In this document: positions 57,501 through 60,748 of the stretch, piece by piece
How the letters are laid out: each line of letters begins with the position of its first letter
How positions within the stretch are numbered: position 1 is the first letter of the stretch
Origin: Mactromeris polynyma
Taxonomy: Eukaryota > Mollusca > Bivalvia > Venerida > Mactridae
Length of the DNA: 64,000 nucleotides
Assembly (NCBI GenBank): GCA_032209605.1
Contig: JASFXZ010000001.1
Coordinates: forward strand, 43,776,619 to 43,840,618
Direction: 5' to 3'
Notes under the pieces: model-generated
Told to the model about the DNA's origin: nothing
What the model saw: only the letters and a program-made list of their open reading frames with translations
Databases searched by the model: none
Made by a program: the position numbers and the translations under genes

Positions 57501-60221
57501 CTTTGGTAGTCATCCCTAGGGAATACCAGCAGGACCTATAATAGAATGAGAAATCTTCCTATAGTCTGTAATGGTGTAACACCATGGCATTATAGAATCT
57601 TAACAACAACTGTATTCTCTTGAACCATTATAAGTTACAGTCACCATGGTAAATATTGATTACCAAATTTTAAAATTTGACTGCAGTAATTGGTTTGTCA
57701 CTAATCTTGTTTTCGAAATGTTCAATGACATGGGTTGTAATATACTTCAGTGTAACCCATTGTAATCATCCAGACCTGCTACATCGACCTGCTACAATGT
57801 GTCAGTCATGAAATTAACATGTCAACTAACGAACATCACTTCCTGTCTTAAAGCTATTACCTTATTGAATAGCTGAGTCAGTTAAAAATGACGTCTAACT
57901 CTTAACCATAATAGACTGGATTTACCAAGTTCAATCAGTTATTCTAGAAACAGAAATAAGCAATAAACCCTGAAATAATACCACCAGTCTATGTTGCAAT
58001 AATCCCTGAAATAATACCACCAGTCTATGTTGCAATAATCCCTGAAATTATACCACCAGTCTATGTTGCCTCGCTAAGTTAGGACGAGATGAATATTTCT
58101 GTCTGTAGAAGCGACTTACGATTGTCATGAAGGATGAAATTATGTACTAAATAACCTATTAAGCTTAACATTTTGAAATATTTATTGATTTAAGGTAAGT
58201 TCCACCATTATTCCCTCAGTTTTTAAATGTGTAATTTATCCTTTGTTGAAATTGTAAAATAGCATTATATGAATATTAATAATGAAATATGCATGGAAAT
58301 ACTGGAACAATGAGGACTGTAAAATGGAGAATATGAGCGTATTGTCTGGTGAGAATAATGTTATCGGGCAAGTCTGACAATGTAACGGAGGTGACGTGAA
58401 CTTAAAGAATTATCAGCAAACATGAAAACATCGTTCAAGCCTGAAGATGTCTGATATTCTATTTTATGATGTCACTATAAACAACTTGAGAACTATGTTG
58501 TGGTTCAATGCCCTAAATGTCAATGTATTATCAGGCCTTTTCCTATAGTTCCCATGGGTCAGACTGTCTGACCAGAGTGTTCCCAAAGCCAAATATATGA
58601 GTTTTTCCCAATCAGAAAAATAATTCCCAATCAGATGCACCTACGAAAAAAATCGTCTACTAGAGTGACCTGGTATAATTATTTTGAAGCTCTTTGAATA
58701 ACTGTGGCCATTATTGTCCCTTGTGTCATAAATGTTTGAGGACATCTTGGGTGTCTTTTAGACAATTGATATAAGAAATGTAGATTAGAATGCTTGTTTA
58801 TATAAAACTTAGATATGAAAAGTCGTTCTTTTTTAACTACGAAAATACCCAAAATTTGAGTTGAAGTGATTAAAGTTTTCCCAAATTGGCAAATTTTACA
58901 ATGCAAATATTTCCAATTTATCTAGGGTCTTTTTCCCAAAATGGACAGAAAAAGGCCTGTATAGCAACAGGTAGTTGAATGCTTTACCAAATCAGCAACC
59001 CAGACAGGCTCCATTCTCAACAAATTACAAAATACCAATACAAAACTTTCACACATCAATTTTCAACATGACATTTTTGAGCCAGAAAGTTACACGTGAC
59101 GATGGCATTTCAATATGTACCTCAATAACAACAAAGTGCAAAAGGGACAGATGTAACTGTCACAAAAACACACAAAATGCCCATCCATCTTTACTGACCA
59201 TTTATCATGGTATAAAAGAGATCAGTTCTAAATCTTTAGTTCGCCAATCAATACCAAACAGTTTATGATGCAAATCTCTTCAAGTTAATATACAGAGGTC
59301 AGTCATTTGTTCAGCAAAATTGCTACAGAAGAAGCTTTCTTTATCATAGATAATTTCCATGCAAATAACATAAGACTGATCGAGTCCACAATTTTGTCAT
59401 ACTGAACATTCCAAATAATGGGAGGTGTTTTAAATACAATTGACCTATGACTTTGACCCTTCACCTCATGACCCCAAAATCATTAGGGTTCCTCAGCTAC
59501 CAAAACTGAATGTGTGGACTAAGTTTGAGGATGACAGGTCAAGGGGTTCTCGAGTTATTGACCAGAAATTGTTTATGTACAATTGACCCCTGTGACCTTG
59601 GTCTTTGACCCTATGACCCCAAAATCTATAAGGATCCTCTGCTACCAAAGATTAATTTGTGGACCAAGTTTAAGGATGAAAGGTCAAGGGGTTCTTGAGT
59701 TATTGATCAGAAACAGTTTGTAAACAATTGACCCCAGTGACCTTGACCTTTGAGCCTGTGACCTCAAAATATATAGGGTTCTCTGATACCCAAGATGAAT
59801 GTATGGACCAAGTCTGAGGATAATAGGTCAAGGGATCCTTGAGTTATTGATCAAAACAGGCAACCATGGTCAAAAACAGGAAACCATAGTCAAAGCAGAC
59901 CACCACCATCAAAACAGGCAACCATGGTCGAAACAGGTCAATCCATCACTAACGGTAATGGAATCTGATTCCACAATGGTGAACCATGTGGTGAAGCTCG
60001 GTTTTAATCATGGTGGACTTATTGGTGGACATGTTTCATACGTGCTATCGGTCATTTGATTATAATCATGTCATTTAATCCAGTAAGACCATTTAAAGAC
60101 AGATTTCTCACATCAAAAAGAGGGAATCAAACAGATTCAAGTATAATTGATGCAAACAACTTACCGACATTGATTTCTGTTTTAATTTCATTGGCCCGAG
60201 CATAACATCACTATTTGAGAT
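12366..60221 (-). CDS. PDE8: PDE8-type cAMP-specific 3',5'-cyclic phosphodiesterase (19 exons, 5' end off the window)
   Basis: The product hydrolyses cAMP to 5'-AMP. In known animals PDE8 is the high-affinity, IBMX-insensitive cAMP phosphodiesterase that keeps basal cAMP low near PKA. I assembled 19 minus-strand exons: 60165-60221, 57345-57535, 51729-51788, 51011-51071, 35102-35269, 33508-33645, 32814-32902, 31095-31195, 29999-30078, 26489-26659, 23275-23332, 22250-22379, 20954-21152, 19831-19961, 18583-18669, 17819-17957, 16918-17091, 14322-14451 and 12366-12568. All junctions are GT-AG and keep frame, giving 788 residues plus TGA. Numbering from the first codon seen, residues 1-123 hold the REC-like domain, about 150-265 the PAS domain and about 400-740 the PDE catalytic domain. 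Catalytic His479 (YHN motif), metal ligands His483, His519, Asp520 and Asp653, and the invariant Gln705 are present with vertebrate PDE8 spacing. Tyr675 matches the tyrosine tied to inhibitor resistance. The initiator exon is not visible. Whether it is the sole PDE8 gene of the animal cannot be told. Confidence 0.96.
12884..13112. mobile_element. Tigger/pogo-like MITE, copy A
   Basis: It begins TAGTTAAATCTCACTTGACG and ends TAGCTTTAACTG, with TA on both sides. The body shares 'gaacaaaatgttcaag' and 'accagttttcaag' with copies B-D. The 5' terminal motif has been amplified into a 17 bp tandem repeat (12903-12987). Confidence 0.8.
12903..12987. repeat. 17 bp tandem repeat within MITE copy A
   Basis: Four identical units of GACCACCTGAATAATAA and a fifth variant unit. 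Other MITE copies have one or two of these units. Confidence 0.9.
13863..13925. mobile_element. partial Tigger-like element end
   Basis: TACAGTGAAACTTCAATAAT followed by ACGACCACTATTGG is a typical pogo/Tigger terminus. A matching GTGGTCAGATTATTG lies about 40 bases on, but no clean second terminus is visible. Confidence 0.5.
14112..14305. mobile_element. Tigger/pogo-like MITE, copy B
   Basis: CAGTAAAACCTCACTAAAAG at the left and CGAGGTTTAACTG at the right, with TA duplicated at 14110-14111 and 14306-14307. The right end stands about 15 bases from the PDE8 exon at 14322. Confidence 0.85.
14322..14451 (-). CDS. PDE8: PDE8 exon, catalytic domain with nucleotide-binding glutamine (residues 679-722)
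   Basis: It encodes [20 protein letters not shown] and then [16 protein letters not shown]. Gln705, 52 residues after Asp653 as in human PDE8A, is the invariant glutamine that clamps the purine. The acceptor TCTATAG sits directly against the 3' tail of a LINE, and a Tigger-like MITE starts about 15 bases after the exon's donor, so both flanks of this exon are transposon sequence. Confidence 0.96.
14461..16360 (-). mobile_element. 5'-truncated non-LTR retrotransposon (LINE) in a PDE8 intron
   Basis: The element contains most of a reverse transcriptase ORF followed by about 175 bases of 3' UTR and a short tail of TTATG-type repeats (14461-14480). RT similarity continues upstream of the first Met ([17 protein letters not shown]) to about 16312. 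An 'IIKLLY' block in another frame reaches about 16358, so there is one frameshift and then 5' truncation. It has the same orientation as PDE8. The tail lies within ten bases of the acceptor of exon 14322-14451. Confidence 0.88.
14636..16273 (-). CDS. LINE reverse transcriptase ORF fragment (545 codons open)
   Basis: The protein copies element RNA into DNA at the target site. Motif A is at residues 54-62 (FIDFEKCFD), motif B at 112-120 (GLKQGDPLS), and the catalytic FADD at 155-158, followed by [15 protein letters not shown]-terminal cysteine/histidine cluster (C476, C479, H489, C494) is the usual nucleic-acid binding module of such proteins. The endonuclease half is missing through 5' truncation. 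The frame from the first Met to the stop is undamaged, so the insertion is not old. I could not assign the clade; the '[18 protein letters not shown]' segment should identify it in a search. A plus-strand ORF over the same bases is only a shadow. Confidence 0.9.
   Translation of the reverse strand: MLMNRLTKWSHDNDFISHNQFGFQKGKSTTDCIFLLHAIIAKTLDSKQKLYCVFIDFEKCFDRINRSFLWEKLLNIQVSTHFVSALKAMYNTIKQCVRYKGKTSDFFSSHIGLKQGDPLSSLMFILFINDILHNVNTNLEGIFSVNELKIFLLLFADDAVFFAHSPETLQLMLNDLEQYCRTWGLTINVNKTKAMVFERGRGTQCNIELNNIRLEVVTSFKYIGTHLFKNGSWYRTQLRIAQESAHALHNLFIVYNQIILTSVEKCRLFDSLVGSILNYNASIWGYHDAKLVEQIHCKFLRKVLNVKKSTNLDGLYGELGRYPMKTARQIIMIKYWLNVLKSKNPLIINIYKMLSEDANNGLSYSGLNWAYHIKLLLDVNGLGNVWLSQNPNIINYKAIKQRVLDVFKQTWYTNINNSSRLSEYCLFKHDFVMEKYLNINIDQKYLIVLSKFRLYSNNLTIETGRYNNLERQHRICPQCNMQVIENQYHFLLVCPKYRQLRLKFFQPYFRNWPTIKKFEILMSTKSIKLIGNLAKFLFFAFKERN
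16477..16720. repeat. 29 bp minisatellite, about 8.4 copies
   Basis: Units start TCTGATTGGTTGTGTCTCAG and end AACAATGCC or AACAAAGCC. Each holds TGATTGGT, the reverse complement of ACCAATCA. It lies between the LINE and exon 16918-17091. Confidence 0.95.
16918..17091 (-). CDS. PDE8: PDE8 exon, catalytic domain with second metal aspartate (residues 621-678)
   Basis: A serine/threonine-rich loop is followed by [18 protein letters not shown] and [14 protein letters not shown]. Asp653 of CADVSNP is the fourth metal ligand. Tyr675 corresponds to PDE8A Tyr748, a residue implicated in resistance to IBMX and other inhibitors. The residue after it is Cys where vertebrates have Phe. Splice sites are TTGTAG and CAG|GTCAGT. 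Confidence 0.96.
17300..17520. repeat. about 142 bp two-copy repeat of a 'cctctagag' family
   Basis: CCTCTAGAGT.TCCACAA occurs at about 17310 and 17452. Between lie TTTGACCTTTTGACCTA and AACCTTGACC hexamer clusters and 'aggtttcat'. I recognise the pattern from molluscan intronic repeats. Confidence 0.7.
17819..17957 (-). CDS. PDE8: PDE8 exon, catalytic domain (residues 574-620)
   Basis: It encodes [20 protein letters not shown] and NKFVNSIN. The ATEM motif that recognises the nucleotide in class I PDEs is intact. The end of the exon is a polar loop that varies between family members. Splice sites are TTTTCAG and CTT|GTAAGT. Confidence 0.96.
18583..18669 (-). CDS. PDE8: PDE8 exon, catalytic domain (residues 545-574)
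   Basis: The 87 bases encode [15 protein letters not shown] and IFKNLD. The AVLESHHAA block is diagnostic of class I cyclic nucleotide phosphodiesterases. Splice sites are TTTTCAG and CAG|GTATTT. Skipping this exon (29 codons) would keep frame but remove part of the active-site wall. Confidence 0.96.
18670..19830 (-). other. 1.2 kb PDE8 intron, nothing recognised
   Basis: AT-rich. Only a short GTAACCTTGACCTTGACCCA hexamer cluster near 19740 stands out. Confidence 0.6.
19831..19961 (-). CDS. PDE8: PDE8 exon, catalytic HD motif (residues 502-545)
   Basis: It encodes [20 protein letters not shown]. His519 and Asp520 are the central HD pair that binds both metal ions. Their spacing of 36 residues from His483 equals that in human PDE8A. 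Splice sites are CCAG and AT|GTAAGT. Confidence 0.97.
20828..20950. repeat. dispersed repeat family R1, copy 2 (short)
   Basis: CCAAAGGACATGGATGCACT, 'gtcgaaaaagtgccgtaactcctcc' and 'tgtattttattatc' match copy 1. It runs up to the donor of exon 20954-21152. Confidence 0.65.
20954..21152 (-). CDS. PDE8: PDE8 exon, catalytic domain with YHN and first metal histidine (residues 435-501)
   Basis: The 199 bases encode [13 protein letters not shown] followed by [20 protein letters not shown]. His479 of YHN is the expected general acid and His483 the first metal ligand of the HD-type phosphodiesterase site. Splice sites are TTTCAG and AAG|GTAAGA. Confidence 0.97.
21153..22249 (-). other. 1.1 kb PDE8 intron
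   Basis: Contains a poly-C stretch near 21660 and a poly-T/AT low-complexity run at 21838-21902. No exon seen. Confidence 0.6.
22250..22379 (-). CDS. PDE8: PDE8 exon, entry into the catalytic domain (residues 392-435)
   Basis: It encodes a variable segment and then [17 protein letters not shown], matching 'EEYWDFDIFELE..THNR' at the start of the PDE8 catalytic domain. The acceptor is TTTCAG and the donor CG|GTATGC. Confidence 0.92.
22625..22820. repeat. 31 bp minisatellite, about 6.5 copies
   Basis: Units start TCTGACCAATCAGCAGACAC and continue TGTTTAAATGG. Most units have a CCAATCA motif. Confidence 0.93.
23275..23332 (-). CDS. PDE8: PDE8 exon, linker (residues 373-392)
   Basis: The 58 bases encode [19 protein letters not shown], aligning to 'DGLRRLSGNEYVLSTKN'. 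Sequence conservation is modest, but position, splice sites (TTTGTAG, CAG|GTACTC) and phase fit exactly between strongly conserved neighbours. Confidence 0.82.
23560..23765. repeat. dispersed repeat family R1, copy 3
   Basis: AAAAGGGCCATAACTCCTAA, 'gtggattggaaccgaaattgaactt' and 'gcttatgtgcccaatatgaattgaatcc' match copy 1. Confidence 0.7.
25834..26339. mobile_element. 506 bp non-autonomous element with pogo/Tc1-type ends
   Basis: The left end is CAGTCGGGACCTCCTTCGTT. The right end, reversed, is CAGTCTGACCTCCTTTATTC. The TIRs are about 22 bp with a few mismatches, flanked by TA at 25832-25833 and 26340-26341. No transposase ORF is seen inside. It is distinct in sequence from the Tigger-like copies elsewhere in the window. 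Confidence 0.75.
26489..26659 (-). CDS. PDE8: PDE8 exon, helical linker (residues 316-372)
   Basis: The exon is 171 bases, phase 0 at both ends. It encodes [20 protein letters not shown] and then the conserved [12 protein letters not shown] block, ending DYLGGLVS. The acceptor is TTTTTAG and the donor TCA|GTAAGA. Confidence 0.95.
26660..29998 (-). other. 3.3 kb PDE8 intron
   Basis: Holds Tigger copy C, a somewhat GC-richer patch at 26760-26950 of unknown nature, and a poly-C/poly-A run at 28920-28940. Otherwise featureless. Confidence 0.7.
28296..28478. mobile_element. Tigger/pogo-like MITE, copy C
   Basis: CAGTAAAACCTCAATTAAAG at the left, ATTGAGGTTTCACTG at the right, TA on both sides. 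Internal sequence matches copies B and D. Confidence 0.85.
29999..30078 (-). CDS. PDE8: PDE8 exon, linker with PKA-like site (residues 289-315)
   Basis: It encodes [20 protein letters not shown] followed by EAPITK. The [14 protein letters not shown] block is nearly identical to vertebrate PDE8. RRES fits the R-R-x-S consensus for PKA. Vertebrate PDE8A is phosphorylated by PKA in the matching segment (Ser-359). The donor is GTTTGT. Confidence 0.95.
30515..31030 (-). repeat. dispersed repeat family R2, copy 3 (inverted, longer centre)
   Basis: Read on the minus strand it starts CAGCCGTACTAACATGGTTT and ends AAAGATATTTCTTG. Relative to copies 1 and 2 it lacks about 52 bases after 'ttttgcta' and has about 200 extra bases in the middle. 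Its head lies about 65 bases from the donor of exon 31095-31195. Confidence 0.8.
31095..31195 (-). CDS. PDE8: PDE8 exon, end of PAS and start of linker (residues 255-289)
   Basis: It starts [11 protein letters not shown], equivalent to GGKIRHYVS at the end of the PAS domain, then runs into non-conserved linker. The chosen donor G|GTACGA keeps frame with the next exon. An earlier CAG|GTGGCT ten bases upstream would not. The linker is shorter than in vertebrates, so an additional small exon between here and 30078 is possible. Confidence 0.82.
31196..32813 (-). other. 1.6 kb PDE8 intron, nothing recognised
   Basis: No repeat or exon that I can support. Confidence 0.6.
32814..32902 (-). CDS. PDE8: PDE8 exon, PAS domain (residues 226-255)
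   Basis: The 89 bases encode [18 protein letters not shown] and end in a glycine-rich turn (VLGAGG). The match to 'EWQGVYYARRKSGDSIQQ' of PDE8B is unmistakable. The acceptor is TTTCAG and the donor is a less usual G|GTACGA. Confidence 0.93.
33298..33432. repeat. about 65 bp direct duplication, 2 copies
   Basis: Both copies have 'ccccactttg.tgacattg' then 'tcagttga.cagtttgg' and 'aagtgcccc'. It lies in the intron just downstream of exon 33508-33645. Confidence 0.8.
33508..33645 (-). CDS. PDE8: PDE8 exon, PAS domain (residues 180-225)
   Basis: It encodes [20 protein letters not shown], a textbook PAS segment, through [11 protein letters not shown]. Two in-frame donors compete. CAG|GTAAAA at 33523 would end the exon 15 bases earlier; AAG|GTGTGT at 33508 adds VKKGK. 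I chose 33508 because the extra five residues align without a gap to 'CIKKGK' of vertebrate PDE8. Confidence 0.9.
34762..35070 (+). repeat. dispersed repeat family R2, copy 1
   Basis: From GCAGCCGTACTAGCATGG to TTTTTCAAGATATTTC, about 85% alike by eye to 63207-63512. It ends about 32 bases before the donor side of exon 35102-35269. No TIR or ORF; family unknown. Confidence 0.85.
35102..35269 (-). CDS. PDE8: PDE8 exon, REC-PAS junction (residues 124-179)
   Basis: The exon is 168 bases, phase 0 at both ends. It encodes the [10 protein letters not shown] helix that follows the REC domain and the first PAS segment ([13 protein letters not shown]). The acceptor is TTTTCAG and the donor CAG|GTACAT. 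It is separated from the previous exon by a 15.7 kb intron, the largest in the gene here. Confidence 0.95.
36956..37272. mobile_element. hAT-like MITE with perfect 8 bp target duplication
   Basis: The ends read TAAGGGATGTCAACGAAT and, reversed, TAGGGATGTCAACGAAT. GTTATAAC is present on both sides (36948-36955 and 37273-37280). The 317 bp body is rich in repeated AATATTCGAATATTCG motifs and has no coding sequence. Eight-base duplications and this terminal motif are typical of the hAT superfamily. Confidence 0.88.
37332..37493. repeat. 162 bp foldback hairpin
   Basis: Two arms of about 79 bases, from ATTTCATGGTTATTTGGG to GGCC and back, are near-perfect reverse complements around a GATA loop. 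A nested AACAGTT..AACTGTT palindrome lies in each arm. It is GC-richer than its surroundings and lies 59 bases from the hAT-like MITE. A foldback or hairpin MITE is the likeliest identity. Confidence 0.85.
37640..37666 (+). repeat. hexamer microsatellite tail of the CR1/L2-like element
   Basis: About four copies of ACAAAT/ATTTGT directly after the GCGCTATATAAATGC block mark the 3' end of the retrotransposon. Confidence 0.8.
37775..40525 (-). CDS. CR1/L2-like ORF2: AP-endonuclease (partial) and reverse transcriptase, 916 codons
   Basis: The endonuclease nicks the target DNA and the RT primes on the nick. Endonuclease motifs seen are IYRPPYS (74-80), GDFN (112-115), LDLI (153-156) and SDH (176-178). 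RT motifs are SYRPVSNLS (471-479), motif [10 protein letters not shown] (541-549), GVPQGS (600-605) and YADD (633-636). The C-terminal block [19 protein letters not shown] followed by '[10 protein letters not shown]' is typical of CR1/L2 relatives. The first catalytic endonuclease motifs (N and E near the start) are not in this frame. The frame is otherwise free of stops, suggesting a recent copy that could be transcribed, though it is probably not autonomous without the missing N-terminus. Confidence 0.92.
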   Translation of the reverse strand: MLPQNGKHCLCLVTSTIFTIGGNQTSTLFKGGGIALLYRDNLKVIRCTTEMFQSFECAQWLVSCKHFVLSVFGIYRPPYSEKHPVTQSQFVQEFSVFLDRISTKNEPIMILGDFNLHIDNLNDCYSKKFIESLEAFGMSQHVKTPTHVSGHILDLIISRESDSLVISEPIADYFLSDHCFVTCHVEKHRPPLNEQKVSFRKWKSVCTDSLNRDFSDLNELLDTSSDVDRLVNNFNKTTSAIVDKHAPLKEKLIVCRPKVPWYSWYLKSLKQFRRSIEQTHKKCNTDLSESIFKSVKKKYLKAVNKAKNDYYHNKINETDGNVKQIYKVTSDLLGRTQENPLPTCKDNSDLANRFLDFFSTKIQKLRNELDESDDDQALQISSDNVECNSFENFQHLTECDVLKLIKTSKSTTCELDIIPTDILKKYANSLLPVITEIINRSLNSGIFPQSWKSAVIRPLLKKKGLELEMKSYRPVSNLSFLSKILEKAALNQIIEHVEKNNLLPQYQSAYRKNHGVETALIKMYADLLEAIDNKQVTLVVLIDLSAAFDTIDVPIMLKILQNDFGIKNVPLKWIESYLTQRTMQVVIENEFSRVGDLRFGVPQGSCAGPVIFTMYIAALNKVVRRYPVELYGYADDHKLAMSFCAGNVESESSTLNSLKQCLQDVVVWMKSNKLKMNNSKTEVIVYGTKQQISKVNISSLEVGGVEVKCVDHVRDLGVLMENDLNFDRHIRKKCQTARYQLKQLKSIRSYLTQKDTETLVHGLIHSHLDFCNGLFTGIPEYQLDRLQKVQNQAARIVMQTHYDEPITPVLKVLHWLPVRARIMYKTLVLIFRCVKGTAPSYLKHMVKIVHCGYALRSTKKLSLLVVPKTRTCIADRSFAVKGPKWWNDLPETLKQLNEENKFRQCLKTHLFSKFYD
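41852..42110. mobile_element. MITE with about 50 bp TIRs
   Basis: The left end starts TTCTGGGGCCATATTCACAA. The right end, reversed, starts TTCTGAGCCCATATTCACAA. Both continue through a shared AGACTGAAAC..AGACTTTAAATT segment. No ORF. Confidence 0.75.
43310..43605. repeat. dispersed repeat with TGTGACCTTGACC and CCCCCCCATTATATGG end
   Basis: The stretch has GTGTGACCTTGACCTTAAAA, then 'atggagcggaca', a run of 'gacagactgacagac', and TCCCCCCCATTATATGGTGG at the end. This order is typical of a very abundant molluscan repeat class. Confidence 0.65.
44440..44680 (-). mobile_element. possible tRNA-derived SINE
   Basis: On the minus strand CATGGCTGAATGGTTAAGG matches a Ser/Leu tRNA A box well. The B box is decayed. 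A long tail runs to about 44440. Confidence 0.35.
46552..47445 (+). pseudogene. LINE remnant: RNase H domain and broken C-terminus
   Basis: A 128-codon reading frame encodes an RNase H domain: [11 protein letters not shown] (Asp6), [11 protein letters not shown] (Glu48), FFTDCQGA (Asp75) and HWVPGHRN. A frameshift near 46925 moves the rest, [12 protein letters not shown] (the last catalytic Asp region), into another frame. A further shifted stretch (ISGHTILND, then [15 protein letters not shown] at 47269-47320) resembles the C-terminal zinc-binding end of RNase H-bearing non-LTR elements. At least two frameshifts and no RT upstream mean it is dead. Orientation is opposite to PDE8. Confidence 0.85.
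48399..48556. mobile_element. Tigger/pogo-like MITE, copy D (decayed right end)
   Basis: CAGTAAAACTTCACTTAAAG at the left. The right end reads TTGAGGTTTTAAGTACA instead of the expected ACTGTA. It lacks part of the repeated GACCACC motif at the left. Confidence 0.75.
50340..50725 (-). mobile_element. probable tRNA-derived SINE
   Basis: On the minus strand, GGCTAGCTCATTTAGTGG resembles a tRNA D-arm (A box) and CAGGTTTGGTTCCC resembles a T-arm (B box), closer together than in a real tRNA. The following body is strikingly poor in A on this strand (poor in T on the plus strand), unlike the surrounding intron. Confidence 0.4.
51011..51071 (-). CDS. PDE8: PDE8 exon, end of the receiver-like domain (residues 103-123)
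   Basis: The 61 bases encode [20 protein letters not shown], matching the 'SVLPLLHAGFNRR' region of PDE8B. A second AG seven bases into the exon is not used because it would break the frame. The donor is GTAAGT. Confidence 0.92.
51250..51400 (+). mobile_element. probable tRNA-derived SINE head
   Basis: GGGCAAGCAGCTAGAAGTCAG is followed by a B-box-like GGGTTCCAAGCCC and 'caacaatattctgtcctgtg'. It lies in the short intron between two PDE8 exons. Confidence 0.4.
51729..51788 (-). CDS. PDE8: PDE8 exon, receiver-like domain (residues 83-103)
   Basis: The exon is 60 bases, phase 2 at both ends, so skipping it would keep the frame. It encodes [19 protein letters not shown], matching the SIR..SEHTVI stretch of vertebrate PDE8. 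The acceptor is TTTTTCAG and the donor GTAAGT. Confidence 0.92.
51886..53655. repeat. large minisatellite with 62 bp dimeric unit, about 28 dimers
   Basis: The unit alternates two 31-base relatives, CTGCCGATCGATAGACCAGT (then TTTGTTATATAT) and ATCTGCCAATAGACCAGTTT (then CGTCATTT). Both share TAGACCAGTTT. The left edge has simple variants, the middle is highly uniform, and after about 53080 a CTGATCAATAGACC variant takes over. It fills about 1.8 kb of the PDE8 intron next to exon 51729-51788. Confidence 0.96.
54618..55975. repeat. large 29-30 bp minisatellite with higher-order structure, about 46 copies
   Basis: Units read GTTGGTTACTGTGAACAAGT then TACCTTAGA. Unit types differ by 'gaacaag' versus 'gcaacaag', CCTTAGA versus CCATAGA, and ATACAG. 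The rare AATTTACCATACAG variant recurs at 54662, 55017, 55371 and 55695, giving a higher-order period of about 355 bp for the first three. Confidence 0.96.
57345..57535 (-). CDS. PDE8: PDE8 exon, core of the receiver-like domain (residues 20-83)
   Basis: The 191 bases begin VLLVFPRDD and end with the split Arg codon of ALCR. The acceptor is TTATAG and the donor GTAAGT. The stretch HDVVVIDLR is the beta-3 strand of a response-regulator-like fold. In PDE8 this domain is not known to be part of a bacterial-style phosphorelay. Similarity to vertebrate PDE8B is close along the whole exon. Confidence 0.95.
57968..58070. repeat. 36 bp tandem repeat, about 2.9 copies
   Basis: Units start CCCTGAAATAATACCACCAG and continue TCTATGTTGCAATAAT. 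Confidence 0.92.
59436..59850. repeat. about 144 bp diverged tandem repeat, about 2.9 copies, with AGGTCA-type hexamers
   Basis: ACAATTGACC recurs at 59436, 59579 and 59724. Each unit holds a cluster of TGACCT/TGACCC hexamers, a 'gaccaagtttgaggatga' stretch and 'aggtcaaggggttcttgag'. This resembles a dispersed repeat I know from molluscan genomes. Confidence 0.8.
60165..60221 (-). CDS. PDE8: PDE8 exon, first one visible (residues 1-19)
   Basis: A TTTTCAG acceptor precedes 57 bases, and the exon ends TCG|GTAAG in phase 0. It encodes the conserved lead-in to the REC domain (MLGPMKLKQ, like the GPMR/GPMRL stretch of vertebrate PDE8). It has no initiator of its own in the right context, so at least one upstream exon must exist outside the window or unrecognised before 64000. 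Confidence 0.85.
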
Positions 60222-60496
60222 CTGAAAATAGACAAATATTTCATCAATAAAAGAAAAGACAAACAAAATGATATGTCATTAATGATTAATTAGAGACACA
60301 AACAAACTTAATTAACACTAAAAATATATCAATTTACTAGATTAACTGTGGTTTACTTGCACTATAATTGTAGTACAGTTTGACAAACATTATTTCCATT
60401 TGAACTCATATATAATGTATTTATTGCTGTTTTCCGAGCAGTCCAAACTCATGTTGACTCAATGTAGGTTACCAGTACATGGTAACAACAAGTCTA

Positions 60497-60748
60497 GCTA
60501 CTATACGGTGTGTCACTCAGGTCACCAACAAGTCTACTATACGGTGTGTCACTCAGGTCACCAACAAGTCTACTATACGGTGTGTCACTCAGGTCACCAA
60601 CAAGTCTACTATACGGTGTGTCACTCAGGTCACCAACAAGTCTGCTATACGGTGTGTCACTCAGGTCACCAACAAGTCTGCTATACGGTGTGTCACTCAG
60701 GTCACCAACAAGTCTACTATACGGTGTGTCCCTCAGGTCACTTCCCAA
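60497..60748. repeat. 36 bp minisatellite, 7 copies
   Basis: Units start CTATACGGTGTGTCACTCAG and continue GTCACCAACAAGTCTA, with near-perfect copies. Because 36 is divisible by three, every frame stays open and spurious ORFs result on both strands. Confidence 0.95.

Noticed and set aside
57345..57535. Bacterial response regulator suggested by receiver-like sequence
   Set aside because: Spliced into a PDE8 gene with GT-AG sites. PDE8 proteins of animals carry this domain.
58975..59268. 97-codon plus-strand ORF
   Set aside because: No recognisable domain, intronic, low-complexity Thr/Asn/Lys composition expected from AT-rich DNA.
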